A DNA stretch of 64,000 bases from assembly GCF_023078275.1 (NCBI RefSeq), contig NC_062983.1:12455001-12519000 (forward strand), given 5' to 3'. Each line of letters opens with the position of its first letter. Within the stretch, counting starts at the first letter, position 1. Position numbers and translations under genes: made by a program. The notes under the pieces were generated by a model that ran no database searches, had not been told where the DNA came from, and worked only from the letters and a program-made list of their open reading frames with translations. Positions 33,797-44,445 of this stretch are shown one piece after another. This DNA is from Leguminivora glycinivorella. Lineage: Eukaryota; Arthropoda; Insecta; Lepidoptera; Tortricidae.

Positions 33797-34226
33797 GGAT
33801 AGGGATAGGTATAGTAATAGGGATAGGGATAGGGATAGGGATAGGGATAGGGATAGGGATAGGGATAGGGATAGGGATAGGGATAGGGATAGGGATAGGG
33901 ATAGGGATAGGGATAGGGATAGGGATAGGGATAGGGATAGGGATAGGGATAGGGATAGGGATAGGGATAGGGATAGGGATAGGGATAGGGATAGGGATAG
34001 GGATAGGGATAGGGATAGGGATAGGGATAGGGATAGGGATAGGATAGGGATAGGGATAGGGATAGGGATAGGGATAGGGATAGGGATAGGGATAGGGATA
34101 GGGATAGGGATAGGGCTAGGGATAGGGATAGGGATAGGGATAGGGATAGGGATAGGGATAGGGATAGGGATAGGGATAGGGATAGGGATAGGGATAGGGA
34201 TAGGGATAGAAATAGGGATAGGGGAG
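33797..34226. repeat. (ATAGGG)n array, about 70 units
   Basis: Nearly pure hexamer ATAGGG with few interruptions (near 33808-33820, 34042 and 34113). The G strand is the plus strand. It is not the insect telomere unit TTAGG nor TTAGGG. The repeated GGG with 3-base ATA loops can form G-quadruplexes. The long minus-strand frame here is an artefact of the repeat. Confidence 0.95.
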
Positions 34227-34428
34227 GGACGGGGACGGGGAATATATATGGTAAGCGTGTTCAGTGGATACATGTAGAAGTATAATGCCCCGCTGCACCT
34301 TAATCGAAATAATTGCGGACAAATGTACCTACATAGAAACCTACGGATCCAAATGAAAATCTTATTTTTTGTAAACGTTTGAATAAGAATACTTTTATTA
34401 CGCGGGCGAAGCCGCGGGTAAAAGCTAG

Positions 34429-35238
34429 TAATCTATATTTTACTACAAATGCAGCAGCAGATATTGTTTACATGCTAATAAACCCCTATTAAACTCAACA
34501 CCGAAACTGCGCACAAATACCATAATTAAAGCCAGTAAATTTGAAATCATAATCAAGCTCAATTTTCCGCTCGGCGCCCCACCGTGCGCACACGCTGTGC
34601 GGACGTCCACGTCCGGTTGCCGCAACCAATTTGCCGATATTTGAGACTCCCTGCTAATAGAAGTGAGGTCCGACCCTTATTTGAATAATTTCCATTACGT
34701 ACGTTTAGGGTCCTTATGTTGATTTAAAATTAATAGCTCAAATATTTATGTTAAGGTTTGATTGTTTTATATGGAGCGTGAAGTGGGGTAATTATTTGTA
34801 CTGTTCTCAAGCTTATAATGTGGCTTTTTAACATGTTTTTTTCTATGAATATACGAGCACGTTTCATCTTTTTTCTTAGTAAGGACACACTTTGTCGTCT
34901 AAAATACTCATTAAAAGGCTGTGGATTCAAAATAGCCCCCCGACTACCCAAATAACCCCAAATACCCCCTCTTAGTAGCCCAAAATAACCCCTCAAATGC
35001 CTAGTACCGTATCCGTCAGAGACAATTTGGACTTTGTTTGAAAATTCTAACGTTAGACGATCTTTTGCTGTAAATAGCCTATTGTAAGACCTTGTGTAAC
35101 ACATGATTACAAATGCAATAAATGAATTATTAATTATGAATTATGAATTATTAATTCCTTAGAAAATTTTGGACATCGGCATTCTACGGGTTGATTAGAT
35201 TTACCGTACAGGAATATCCTTGGATTTAGCTTTATTTA
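34429..35238. other. Unassigned stretch
   Basis: Holds a minus-strand G-quadruplex motif at 34936-34969 and a 117-codon minus frame (35104-34751) without a known domain. Confidence 0.4.
34936..34969 (-). other. G-quadruplex motif
   Basis: On the minus strand, G5-5nt-G4-6nt-G3-5nt-G6 fits the four-run, short-loop rule. Confidence 0.7.
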
Positions 35239-35689
35239 GTTGTCTATAGGGATTGCAATCCGGTCCGGCGGATCCGGTAATCCGGCCGGATCCGGTGCCT
35301 TTTTCATGCCACCGGATCCGGTGAAAATCGCCGGATCCGGTACCGGATCCGGTAATGTAACACGATATGTTAAAATAGTGCAAAAAAAATAATTTTACGG
35401 CAACATTTGAACGTCGCTCAACTGATGATTGCAATCCGGTCTGATTTCCAATCAAAAAATATTTTAGTACGTATGTTCTTTGCATTAGAAGGCGGTTTGG
35501 AAATCAAATAATGTGCTCAAGTAACGCGTTACACTTTCCGTTTTGGAACCCGTAGTGAAATCTGTGGGATTGTTTGTTGGGATACATAATGTGGAGTGGT
35601 GAAGAGTGACAAAGAGCCATGGTCTGAGGTCGATCCTTCGCGTTTTCTGGCCAGACACTATCCAAAATCGAGACCTATGGAGTATATAG

Positions 35690-35923
35690 CAGCTAACTGC
35701 AATACAAAAAGGAACATGGATGGCACACTATTCAAAGAGGGGAACGAATGAAGTCGAGAATGCAAGTCGTGGCTCCGAGCGCCCTGGAAACTCATGGAAG
35801 CGGTCCGTTGAGGATGGACTACGAGCGACCGGGTCGAGCTGGAGCGAGACCACAAGGATAGCTGAAGATAGGAAGGCGTGGCGCAAGCTCGTGAAGGCCC
35901 TTTGCACCTCTGTGCTGACGTAG
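35690..35923 (+). pseudogene. LINE ORF C-terminal fragment
   Basis: The plus frame includes NSWKRSVEDGLRATGSSWSE, then TTRIAEDRKAWRKLVKAL and a stop at 35921-35923. The W-x(6)-A/E-D-R-x-x-W-R-x-L ending recalls RTE/R1-type LINE C-termini. No RT domain remains; the piece lies inside hAT element 2. Short AACAAC run after it may be the worn tail. Confidence 0.5.
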
Positions 35924-36441
35924 GACTTCAAGAACAACAACATGTTTTCAGCATAATATGAGAAGTATGAGAGCATATTGCTACGAGAATAATAAAATTC
36001 AAAGCTTAAAAATGAACATTTATAAAAGGTAACCAGTAAGATTGTTGATTCAGCAATAGCAAATAATACTAAGGTCAATTACTCTTGCTGGCTTTAATTT
36101 AGTTAACTGTAGTTTTTCTTAACCGATACTGGATATTTTTATAGAGACTGAGAAAAGGTTAACGCTGACTTTTAATAGTTATGCTTAATATTTTATGATT
36201 GTGATACTTTTTTTTGTTCTTCTTTTCATGTGAGTAAAGTTAACTGTAAAATAACACAATAAAGGTTTTTTTTAATACTGATCTCATAACGCATGTATGT
36301 TTTTGTAGGTATGTTATAATGTGCGCTCTTTATCGTATCTTAAAAGCTCTATAGGTATTACTATAGAGCTTTTTAACTAATTTAACATTAACATTTAACA
36401 TTTAACATTGGACAAAATTAATTTAACATTAACATTTAACA

Positions 36442-37592
36442 TTGGACAAAAATCTACAATGGAGTCCTCATATAAAGAAACTAGCAAGCAAATTAAGTTC
36501 AGCCGCATACGCCGTTAGGAGAATCAGGCAACTGACTAATGTTGAGACAGCTCGCCTAGTGTATCATAGTTATTTTCACAGTGTAATGTCATACGGTATT
36601 CTGGTTTGGGGCAAAGCAGCTGACATACAGACTATCTTTGTATTACAAAAGAGAGCCATTCGTTCTATTTACAACTTAGGAACACGTGAATCAGTAAGAG
36701 AACTCTTCAAAGAAATTAATATCTTAACTGTAGCTTCCCAATACATTTATGATAGTATAATTTATGTTGTTAAGAATTTAGACTGTTTCACTAAGAATTC
36801 TGATATCCATAATTATAACACTAGAAACAAAAATAAGCTTGCCATAAAGAAGTTTCGTGTCCGTAAAGTACAGAAGTCATTTGTTGGGCAATGCATTCAT
36901 TTTTATAATAAGTTACCTGACACTGCTTTGAGATTACCCCTCCCAGCTCTTAAGAACTACTTAAAAAAATCATTGATGTTAAAGGCTTATTACAGAGTCG
37001 AGGACTATTTGACAGACAAACATGCATGGCCCGAACCAGAAACTACAAAAAACGAATAGCAATTAAAATAATTGTATTATGTATAGAGGACACAGTTCAG
37101 ATAAGAAAGCACATCAAATATTTTATATTTTATGTTGTGTAGGTAAATTACATATTTAATGATATTGAGATTCATATTATCTTTTTCTTCTATGACAATT
37201 TGATATGTTTTCTCTGAAGAAGAACGACGTATTATTAAGCAATAATATAATTTATTGAAATTGATTTCCATAGAGTACCTAGTCTGTTCATATTCTTTGA
37301 TGAATACTTTTGCATGTTAAATTATATGTTGTTATTTAATGCATGTTAATTATAAGATGTAATGTTTTAAAAAGAAGTTGCCCGCCGAGTTTCTTGCCGG
37401 TCCCATAGTGGATACCCCCCTCCCAACTGAGGGGGGACTGAAATCTTCTCGAGGCTGAGGCGTAGGGTTAGAGCCGGCGTAGCTTTATTTGACGTTCATA
37501 TGCGCATTGTAATATGCCTACTTGAAAAATAAATATTTCATTTTCATTTCATTTTCATTTCATTTTCATTTCATTTTCATTTCATTTTCATT
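36442..37592 (+). pseudogene. Jockey-like LINE, 5'-truncated (family J1), with 3' UTR and tail
   Basis: An open frame of 205 codons starts at a TTG with no ATG and ends TAA at 37057-37059. It reads LDKNLQWSPHIKKLASKLSS, then a YHSYFHSVMSYGILVWG segment, an LQKRAIRSI segment and, near the end, a VGQCIHFYNKLPD segment. This is the region after the reverse transcriptase palm in jockey-clade elements. The 3' UTR (GAGTTTCTTGCCGGTCCCA, GGCTGAGGCGTAGG) ends in CATTTCATTTT tandem units at 37546-37592. The same UTR is present at 49655-49935. Just before the truncation, TTTAACATTGGACAAAA is duplicated (36402-36418 and 36434-36450). Frame is intact but lacks the endonuclease and polymerase core, so it cannot work. 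Confidence 0.85.
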
Positions 37593-37947
37593 TACTGTAA
37601 AACGTTACACTAATAATAATTTTCTTATCCTATCAAAGTTTCAAAAGAACGAAATAATTTGATTTGCGATTGATTATTAATAGGAAAATTTTACTTGTTA
37701 ACTGGTAAACAAGTTGATTTCTAAGCCTTTATACTGTTAGTTTATTAATCGTGATGCAAAATACCATCATACTTGTCATATTATGGTGAAAACATGCAAA
37801 AAAAGGCACTCTTTGGGTACTTTTAGTCCTCAAGGCCAATCCGGCCGGATCCGGCCGGATCCGGCCGGATCCGCCGGATTGGGGCCGAAATCCGGCCGTA
37901 TCCGGCCGGATTGGGAATCAGACCGGATTGCAATCCCTAGTTGTCTA

Positions 37948-38766
37948 TAAAGAAAATAAAGGTTTGAAAATAGCACCGTAATTAACCTGAACGATCTAAA
38001 GAAGGTACTCGTACTATAATTATCATCAGTGCAATACAAAAAATAGCAAAAAATCGTTTTCAGAATAAGAATCGCTTAAGTTTCGTAAGCGTTTCGTAGT
38101 AGATAGTAGTAGCTCTCCCTATCACTCTCCTGTAGTGATGCGACAGAGCGAGATTCCATTTCGATCGACCCACAATAAACAAAAATATACGGACCATTAG
38201 AAATCACCTTTTCTTATAAAAAGTATTCCCTATTTTTCTTACTCGATAAAAATAAACGTTTGATGTTTTCTCCTTCCAAAATTACAAGCCATATTTGAAT
38301 TTGTATTGGTAATAATGACACGGAAATTGTTAATTATATAACGCTGAATTAATGACGATAACAAAGGCTGACAGAGCTGTATTTACTACCTTCTGTAGAT
38401 TATTGCTTATTGGAAATTGCAGGCCTTTCCAAAAGCATTAATTAAGCTACTTCAAAGTCATTGCGACTCCAATAGTAACTTTTTTGGCCTCTGTATCACA
38501 ATATTCACAATTACGTGCTGCGTAGATGGCATTAACCTATGCGTATTTACCTAGTACAATCCTATGTAAGGTACAGCGGGCCAAATCTCGACTGGGGGGC
38601 AAATGTAACCGGTCCATTTTTTCCATGTTTTACAATGTTTGCAGTACTTATTAAATAGTGTCCACCGGTTGTATATGGTAGGCGTGTTCAGTGCATACAT
38701 ATACATAAAACTCAAAATATAAATAGATATATACTCAAAAAATATATGTATACTCTCGAGATTTAC
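37948..38766. other. Mostly unassigned; MITE S piece
   Basis: GTAAGCGTTTCGTAG...AGCTCTCCCTATCACTCTCC (38084-38130) and GCGACAGAGCGAGATTCC form a MITE S fragment. Nothing else. Confidence 0.45.
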
Positions 38767-39045
38767 GGGCATTTTCAGAATTTGAGACCCCCCAATTAGC
38801 GTAAGTTGTTAACAAAAATTAACTCGCTGTCAGTTTTGTGACGACAATTAAACATAAATTCTGTCTATAAGTTTACTTTTTTTTTACATTCTGAATGTAG
38901 ACTATCGCTTAAAGTTGATGTAATTAACACAAAAACAATATTTTTATAGAAATTTCATGCTTCATTATCATCAAAAAACTGACATTGAGTTAATTTTTGT
39001 TAACAACTTACGCTAATTGGGGGGTCCCAAATTCTAAAAATGCCC
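38767..39045. mobile_element. MITE G, copy B (uninterrupted)
   Basis: Inverted ends of about 80 bp: GGGCATTTTCAGAATTTGAG, then CCCCAATTAGCGTAAGTTGT and AACAAAAATTAACTCG, mirrored at the right. 279 bp. It shows what copy A (29678-30112) looked like before its insertion. Confidence 0.85.
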
Positions 39046-39149
39046 CTACATATTATTTATTGACATAAAAATATAATGTACCTAAAGGTAAAAAGCTAGG
39101 TACACATATTGATTTAAACTAACACGATCTTCACTCATATTATTAAATT

Positions 39150-39250
39150 AAAACGGGACTTAACCGCGTAAAATTTACGTTTTATATTTAACCCGACGTT
39201 TCGGACATGACATTACGTCCGTGGTCACGGGTAGACTGGCTGGGAGTTGT
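39150..39250. repeat. CGGGACTTAA-type repeat piece
   Basis: AAAACGGGACTTAACCGCGT start, then ACCCGACGTTTCGG and CCGTGGTCACGGGTAGAC. Related start to 25326. Right end not found. Confidence 0.45.
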
Positions 39251-39477
39251 ATCAACATCTTCTAGCTGTACGAGTTTTTCGAACTACCCGCACTTGATTG
39301 TCATCAGTCACTTTTACGCTAGGGTTGCCACTCTGCCTACATATAACACTCACGACATCCGATGGTATGGGACGGGAAGTTTTCTCACGTTTACACTTGC
39401 TAATCACTGGATTCCACGAAGATGAAATCCCTTGCCCTTCATTTAAAATGAAAATTAAATTTAATTTCAATCAATCG

Positions 39478-39645
39478 AGAGCGGAACCTCGATCTAAAAG
39501 ATTTTTTCGCAATATCTTTTAACTGAGATGTTCTGAATGGACATTTTTTTTTCGTTAAGTCTGGTTTATAACACTAGTATATTTAACTAAAATTCCAAAA
39601 TAAAAAGGGGGGTTCCTTTCCATTTAAGCGTTTTCGTTCCTGTAG
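39478..39645. repeat. Dispersed repeat R, copy 1
   Basis: GAGAGCGGAACCTCGAT...TCTTTTAACTGAG...TATATTTAACTAAAATTCC...TCCTTTCCATTTAAGC aligns along its length with 60950-61118. Confidence 0.7.
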
Positions 39646-39994
39646 CGTCTTAAAAGAAATTAATATTAAAGTATGACGTCTAATGAAAAAACACGTTAAA
39701 ATTCCTTAGTCTTTTGCTACTCGTAGTACTACAAAGGTTCGGTTGTTAATTGAAATACAAATTCCTGTTAACTACTCAGCATTTGATTCACTGATCCTTT
39801 GTTCGCTAAATAAATATCGCATCGCTTATACCTTTGTCAGTACTGTAATGTTCGTATAATGGGGTTTGCAAAATTATTCCGATTATTTCGTCCGCGTGGG
39901 AGTTAAATTGATCTGCTCATGCATTACCTAACAAGTTATTGTTAGTAATAAACTTTATTTGTTTGTTGTATGTATATAATCCTCTTATATTAGG
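39646..39994. other. Unassigned stretch
   Basis: Nothing recognised. Confidence 0.4.
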
Positions 39995-40260
39995 GCCCGT
40001 GTGGTGACGGGTTAAGAATTTCACCACCCCCTTCCTTCCCGTGGGTGTCGTAGAAGGCGACTGTGGGATGTGGGTTAAATTGTGGCGTAGGCGAGAGGCT
40101 GGCAACCTGTCACTGCAATGTCACTATTTCGTTTTCTTTCAACCCCTTATTTGCCAAGAGTGGCACTGAAGCTTTAGTAGTTTCATGTGTTCTGCCTACC
40201 CTTTTATGGGATACAGGCGTGATTGTATGTATGTATGTATGTATGTATGTATGTATGTAG
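39995..40260 (+). mobile_element. Retroposon family A, copy 2, with (GTAT)n tail
   Basis: GTGGTGACGGGTTAAGAATT, TTCACCACCC, GGGTGTCGTAGAAGGCGACT, GAGAGGCTGGCAACCTGTCA, CCAAGAGTGGCACTGAAGCT and GATACAGGCGTGATTGTATG, ending in about nine GTAT units (40226-40260). Other copies: 10736-11340, 61486-61600, 63350-63600. Tail and truncation at the 5' side fit a SINE or LINE 3' end. Confidence 0.75.
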
Positions 40261-40349
40261 GTAGTGTAGAATACATATTTGTGATACTATTTCTGACTTT
40301 AACACCCGAAATTCAGGCCCGTTACGCTTTTGGCTCTAGTTACATCATA

Positions 40350-40505
40350 TTCCTCCTCGCGTTATCCCGGCATTCGCCACAGCTCGTGAGAGTCTGGGGT
40401 CCAAATTTGGCGTAGATACTAGTTTTACGAAAGCGACTGCCATCTGACCTTCCAACCCGAAGGGTAACTAGACTATTGGGATTAATCCGGTTTCCTCGCG
40501 ATTGG
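40350..40505 (-). mobile_element. tRNA-SINE family L, partial copy
   Basis: TTATCCCGGCATTCGCC, GGCGTAGATACTAGTTTTAC, GAAAGCGACTGCCATCTGAC, CTTCCAACCCGAAGGGTAAC and CGGTTTCCTCGCGAT match the 3' two-thirds of the complete SINE at 47692-48015. The tRNA-like head is absent. Confidence 0.75.
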
Positions 40506-42261
40506 CTCTATTTAGTTATGGATCAGATATCAGTGTGAAAAGGACGTGTTTTTACAAGAAACCGTCATTGCTTGCGCTTGCGGTCACGCGTTAAGTACCT
40601 ATAGTACCTACCCGCTAGCAGTTGCCTCGAGGTAACAAGTGGCCGAGCGGCGCCACGCGCCCGCCAGTGTGGTCACGTGGCACGTACTATCAGCTAAGCA
40701 ACTAAAGTACATGGCGAATTTATCAATGAATTTATTCATAATTTCTTCATGCAATTTGCAGCTCACTGTACGTCCTATTCTTCTGGATTTTACGTGGTAA
40801 CTTATTAGTACATATTAGTTAAATAAAGCGTAAGTATTTGTCGTTTTGCGTGCAAGTGAAGGATCTGTTACGTTAGTAACTTGTTAATGATCTGTGCTGG
40901 TACACACACATATGACTATCCTCAGTGCCAGCGCGTGCTACGCGGCACAAGCGTAGCCGATAACATAGTGTTATGACCTTATGACATATTTGTTAAGCGA
41001 AAAGCGCCCACAAACAAAAAAGTCGATATCGAGTCATTATTAAAATCTCATTTGTTGAATCACACACATCGCGTCAAAGCATTTGATTCAGTTCCCAATT
41101 TATCGACCCTTGCTCTGGGGATTATGATTGGATTTTGAAATTGGCCACTATATTCAGCAGTAGGTACATTCTATCTCGGAAAATTACGGTGTTCAACTTG
41201 TATAATCACAATCCGGTTTAACGGGAGCAAAAATACCCTTACATTTTTTTAATAGTTACAGCAGAAAATCGACTTGAACTAAACGTTATTGTTAAGTCGA
41301 AACCGGTTTTTCACACAAACGTTTTTTGCTCACTGGATATTGACGTAATTTTTTTTATATGTATATTATATTGTTACAGACGAAAACTTAAAACATTGTT
41401 ACAGATTTTGATGATTTTGTTTGATTTTTGCATGTTTTGTTTATTCTAAAATATCTATAAAACGGATAAGTACAATGTTTGAACTCATAACGTAATAATA
41501 TCATTAAGAGTTCTAAACAAAAGAATACCAACTTACTCGTGTCCAATGGAGAAACTTATTTTATTCACGCACTATTATTTAACATCCAACTAAATACAAT
41601 GTTATATACTCGTAATATAATTATATTATTTGTAATGTATTTCATATTGGTATCATACACTCGTTTATACTTAACTACTGGAAGCCACAAATTGAAAATG
41701 CCACAGTTGCATTTACATTCATATATGTCGTTTTTAGCTGGTATCTTGATATATCAACTGACTCTATATCAACTGACTATAGAGTCAGAAAAGTTTTAAA
41801 TGCCTTTATCCGCAAAAGGAAATGTAATTTATAACAACATTACTAGTTTTAAACTGCCACATTACGTTAAGTAACGTAAATAACCTGTAGCAAAATTCGA
41901 TTTTGTGAACACAAAACACTTCAAACAACTTCTAAAATCACAATTTACTTTTAATCTCAAAATGGCACTAAAATTTCAACTCGAATATTTCCTCCTAAAT
42001 TCGGTCGCTCGAAACAATCAGCATCGAAAAATCTCCATACACTATCCCATTCAATTAACCCCGCCTTGCGGAGAGCTACGTTCTGTATAATAAAACTGCC
42101 TTTGCCGCGGTCAAGCCTTTGTTTAATTTCCGGGGCAGTAATTGCCGAGAAGTTCCCGGGGTCGTAAAATGCGGGATCGGATTCGCACGACAATTGAGGG
42201 ATACGAGAGCTTGAGGGGCCCAGGCTCTCTAGCCAAGTGCACCTTTGACACTCCTTAAGGT
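40506..42261. other. Unassigned stretch
   Basis: GC-richer patch at 40600-40690 with a CACGTG at 40674-40679; otherwise AT-rich and repeat-poor. No gene seen. Confidence 0.4.
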
Positions 42262-42619
42262 ATCGTACTTATCACTCTCTATCGCTCTTCTGTATTATCG
42301 CGTTGGAATCAATTGCGTATTGTTCGCTACTGAGCGTCAAAGATGCCACGTTTGGCTAGAGACCCAGGGATGTAGGATTTAGGTATTATGTAAACATGAG
42401 TGGTAATTGAACAACGCGGTCCAGTCGCCCGCGGTTTCCTGTGGGTAAATGAATTTGAGTTAACTATTGTGAACGGGCCGTAGGGCAACCGTTTGAAAGG
42501 TTGGAACCGATATCCGGCGGTTGTGCTACTCAATAAGATACATCATAGCAATGGATGACTTTGAGTTGTAATGTGCTTTCATTCACAAACAGGCTGGTGG
42601 GCGAACAAGGGTTATATAA

Positions 42620-42620
<1 letters not shown>
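42262..42620. other. MITE S scrap and unassigned DNA
   Basis: GTACTTATCACTCTCTATCG and TATCGCGTTGGAATC (42266-42311) resemble MITE S. The rest is unassigned. Confidence 0.4.
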
Positions 42621-42670
<50 letters not shown>

Positions 42671-42912
42671 ATATTATAGGACATTCTTACACATATTGAC
42701 TGAGGCCCACGGTATGCTTAAGAAGGCTTGTGTTGTGGGTACTCAGACAACGATATATATAATATATAAATACTTATATACATATAAAACATCCATGACT
42801 CAGGAACAAATATCTGTGCTCATCACACAAATAAATGCCCTTACCGGGATTCGAACCCGGGACCGCGGCGTAGCAGGCAGGGTCACTACCGACTGCGCCA
42901 GACCGGTCATCA
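42621..42912 (-). mobile_element. tRNA-derived SINE, family M, full head
   Basis: On the minus strand the head reads TGGCGCAGTCGGTAGT (A box, 42885-42900) and GGGTTCGAATCC (B box, 42847-42858), spaced as in a tRNA gene. Then follow AAGGGCATTTATTT, GATGAGCACAGATATTTGTT and CTGAGTCATGGATG. The 3' end is an AAAT run of 13 units (42621-42673 on the plus strand). The internal promoter looks usable. A 5'-truncated sister copy is at 54708-54925. Confidence 0.9.
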
Positions 42913-43013
42913 ATATTGATCAAATATTTAATTAATAGACAATAAAGTATAAGATAAGTGAATGTAAAATATTTACAACAATGTATTTCTTAAATAAATT
43001 AAAATATGAACAG

Positions 43014-43097
43014 TCGACTACAAAGAGATGTATCCATTTTTTTCATCTTATTAGAATGCAATAAGATGAAAAATTGGATACACCTCTTTGTAGTCGA
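43014..43097. repeat. 39-bp hairpin with 7-nt loop
   Basis: TCGACTACAAAGAGATGTAT...CATCTTATT (43014-43052) pairs with AATAAGATG...GTAGTCGA (43060-43097) with about two mismatches or bulges. Size is like a microRNA precursor, but the near-perfect stem and AT-rich content fit a foldback MITE better. Confidence 0.8.
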
Positions 43098-43264
43098 ATG
43101 TACATATAACCATAGGAATAGGGTGTCAAAGAACTGTCAAATGTTTAATATCACACGTGCGACGAAAAGGAACAATTTCAAGTATAATTGAGAAATCGGA
43201 AATTAATAAATTATACATCTCATTGGTTTTAACGCCTATTGCAGACGATTTATGGTGTAATATT

Positions 43265-43519
43265 CGAGAAGCACCTTTTCTGATGACGTATTAGAATGGC
43301 GCTCTCGTATCAAAAGCAGCGTCAAAGACTTTGAAGACGCCCGTCTCATTGAGCTTGATACGAAGCGTCAGATACGGAAATCTCGGCCGAAACCCTCCTA
43401 TAATTACACCTACAATGGTTCTGGTCAACTTTACTGCCCCACGTGCGACAGAATTTTCAAGACCAAGTTCGGCTTTGCAAGCCATATCCGAGCACACGCT
43501 CGTAACGTAAGTAGCTAGG
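43265..43519 (+). pseudogene. LINE ORF C-terminus with a C2H2-type finger
   Basis: The plus frame reads DDVLEWRSRIKSSVKDFEDA, then an RLIELDTKRQIRK segment and YCPTCDRIFKTKFGFASHIR followed by AH and a TAG at 43515-43517. The C-x2-C-x12-H-x3-H finger at the very end of the ORF is typical of several LINE families. No RT core remains upstream. A second LINE piece with a C-terminal finger half is at 50993-51397. Confidence 0.65.
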
Positions 43520-43997
43520 GTCGCCGTTGCCGATTACGGCATGGATAGCTATAGACCGATGCGAGACCGAAATAGTCTACCGCAGAACTGACAAGAGAAG
43601 TTTGCGGAAATCGGCGCTGAAACACCTTGACGTCGCTTCCGTCTCTTATCAGCGAGTGCAGCAAACCTTGACTCATCACAAATTTTGCGATCCTCCACAA
43701 TGCATTTGCTCCACTCCGTTCGTTGTTCTATTATATATACTGATTATGTAAATTTGCATTACTAACGTTTTAATCGAAATGGAAATCACCCACTGTATCC
43801 TCTAAATACATCGTTTTGTACCGAAAAGTCTGATTAATCCGATAACTTAAATTGAGATGGCCGCTGGCAGCCGCTATCGAAGTCAAATATGGTCGCGATT
43901 TCTGATTTGGTCAGTCTCTTTTGCACTCATGGAATGTTCATATAAGTGACAGCTTCTCTTTAGAATTAGAATACTTCAGCTGTTTCTTAACATTTAA

Positions 43998-44083
43998 CCC
44001 CTCGTATGTTTAGACACGGATCCGTGCGTGGGAATTTGGGTCACTATTTCAATGATCAAAATTGACAGGCCGCATACGAGGGG
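43998..44083. mobile_element. TTAA-flanked MITE K, copy 1
   Basis: TTAA at 43994-43997 and 44084-44087; ends CCCCTCGTATG and CATACGAGGGG. 86 bp. Inside is the palindrome CACGGATCCGTG. TTAA duplication with CCC ends indicates a piggyBac-dependent MITE. Copy 2 (opposite orientation) is at 58913-59020. Confidence 0.9.
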
Positions 44084-44100
44084 TTAAGAAATGATACTTA

Positions 44101-44443
44101 CAGCTGTGTGCAAAATAATAGCAAAATAAGAAAATTAAAACTATGCTAAGGGAAAACAATAATTTAAAATCAATGAGGAGGCACACTCAAAGGTTATGAC
44201 AGATGGCGCCACCCTATGGCATACGTGAGAGCGAGAAGATGATATGTTTTCTCTCTCTCACACATATGAATGACAGTGACATGCCTAGACACTTGCACAA
44301 GCGCCGCCTGGCGGGATAAAATTTCAGTGTGCCTCCTCATTAATTTGGAATTTCCTTTATTATTGTTTTACTTGAGTAGGTACTTTATTGTTTTCCCTTA
44401 GTTTTTATTTTCTTATTGACTGCTATTATTTTGCACACAGCTG
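44101..44443. mobile_element. Tc1-type MITE with long inverted ends, carrying a second MITE
   Basis: TA at 44099-44100 and 44444-44445 flanks CAGCTGTGTGCAAAATAATA, GCAAAATAAG...CTAAGGGAAAACAATAA and the reverse on the right (about 65 bp). The centre is occupied by another inverted-end element (44174-44339). Confidence 0.9.
44174..44339. mobile_element. Inner MITE with TGAGGAGGCACACT ends
   Basis: TGAGGAGGCACACTC left, AGTGTGCCTCCTCA right; 166 bp, with a GAGAGCGAGAAGATG / TCTCTCTCTCAC core. Flanks TCAA and TTAA could be a worn TTAA duplication. It is nested inside the Tc1-type MITE. Confidence 0.8.
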
Positions 44444-44445
44444 TA

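Larger units (their letters stand above)
32243..34428 (+). mobile_element. Non-autonomous Helitron with internal arrays
   Basis: Starts TCTAAATATATAAAAGAAGA after an A, ends with the hairpin CGCGGGCGAAGCCGCG, GGTAAAAG and CTAG (34425-34428) followed by T. These are the 5' TC, 3' hairpin and CTRR end of Helitrons, with no target duplication. Contents in order: a GACT microsatellite (32266-32313), three tandem 431-bp units plus a fourth piece, GGGACGGGGCGG-type GC-rich DNA, and about 430 bp of ATAGGG repeats. No Rep/helicase frame, so it needs another copy to move. At 2186 bp it is about twelve times the length of the short Helitron at 58007-58185. Confidence 0.7.
35247..37939. mobile_element. 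hAT element 2, 8-bp duplication GTTGTCTA
   Basis: GTTGTCTA at 35239-35246 and 37940-37947 flanks inverted ends TAGGGATTGCAATCCGGTC and its near reverse complement. Both subterminal zones are packed with CCGGATCCGG variants (35268-35352 and 37838-37915), probable transposase binding sites. The inner 2.4 kb has no hAT transposase; instead it carries two LINE fragments (35690-35923 and 36442-37592). It is therefore a non-autonomous element enlarged by later insertions. The perfect 8-bp duplication shows the ends belong to one insertion event. Confidence 0.9.

Noticed and set aside
33797..34226. Internal telomere remnant
   Set aside because: The unit is ATAGGG, not TTAGG, and it lies inside Helitron ends.
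33683..34273. 196-codon minus-strand frame with Pro-Ile and Ser-Leu repeats
   Set aside because: It is a translation of the ATAGGG microsatellite; such arrays leave frames open by their period of six and no domain is present.
40674..40679. E-box CACGTG as a promoter element
   Set aside because: A single hexamer with no adjacent promoter or gene evidence.
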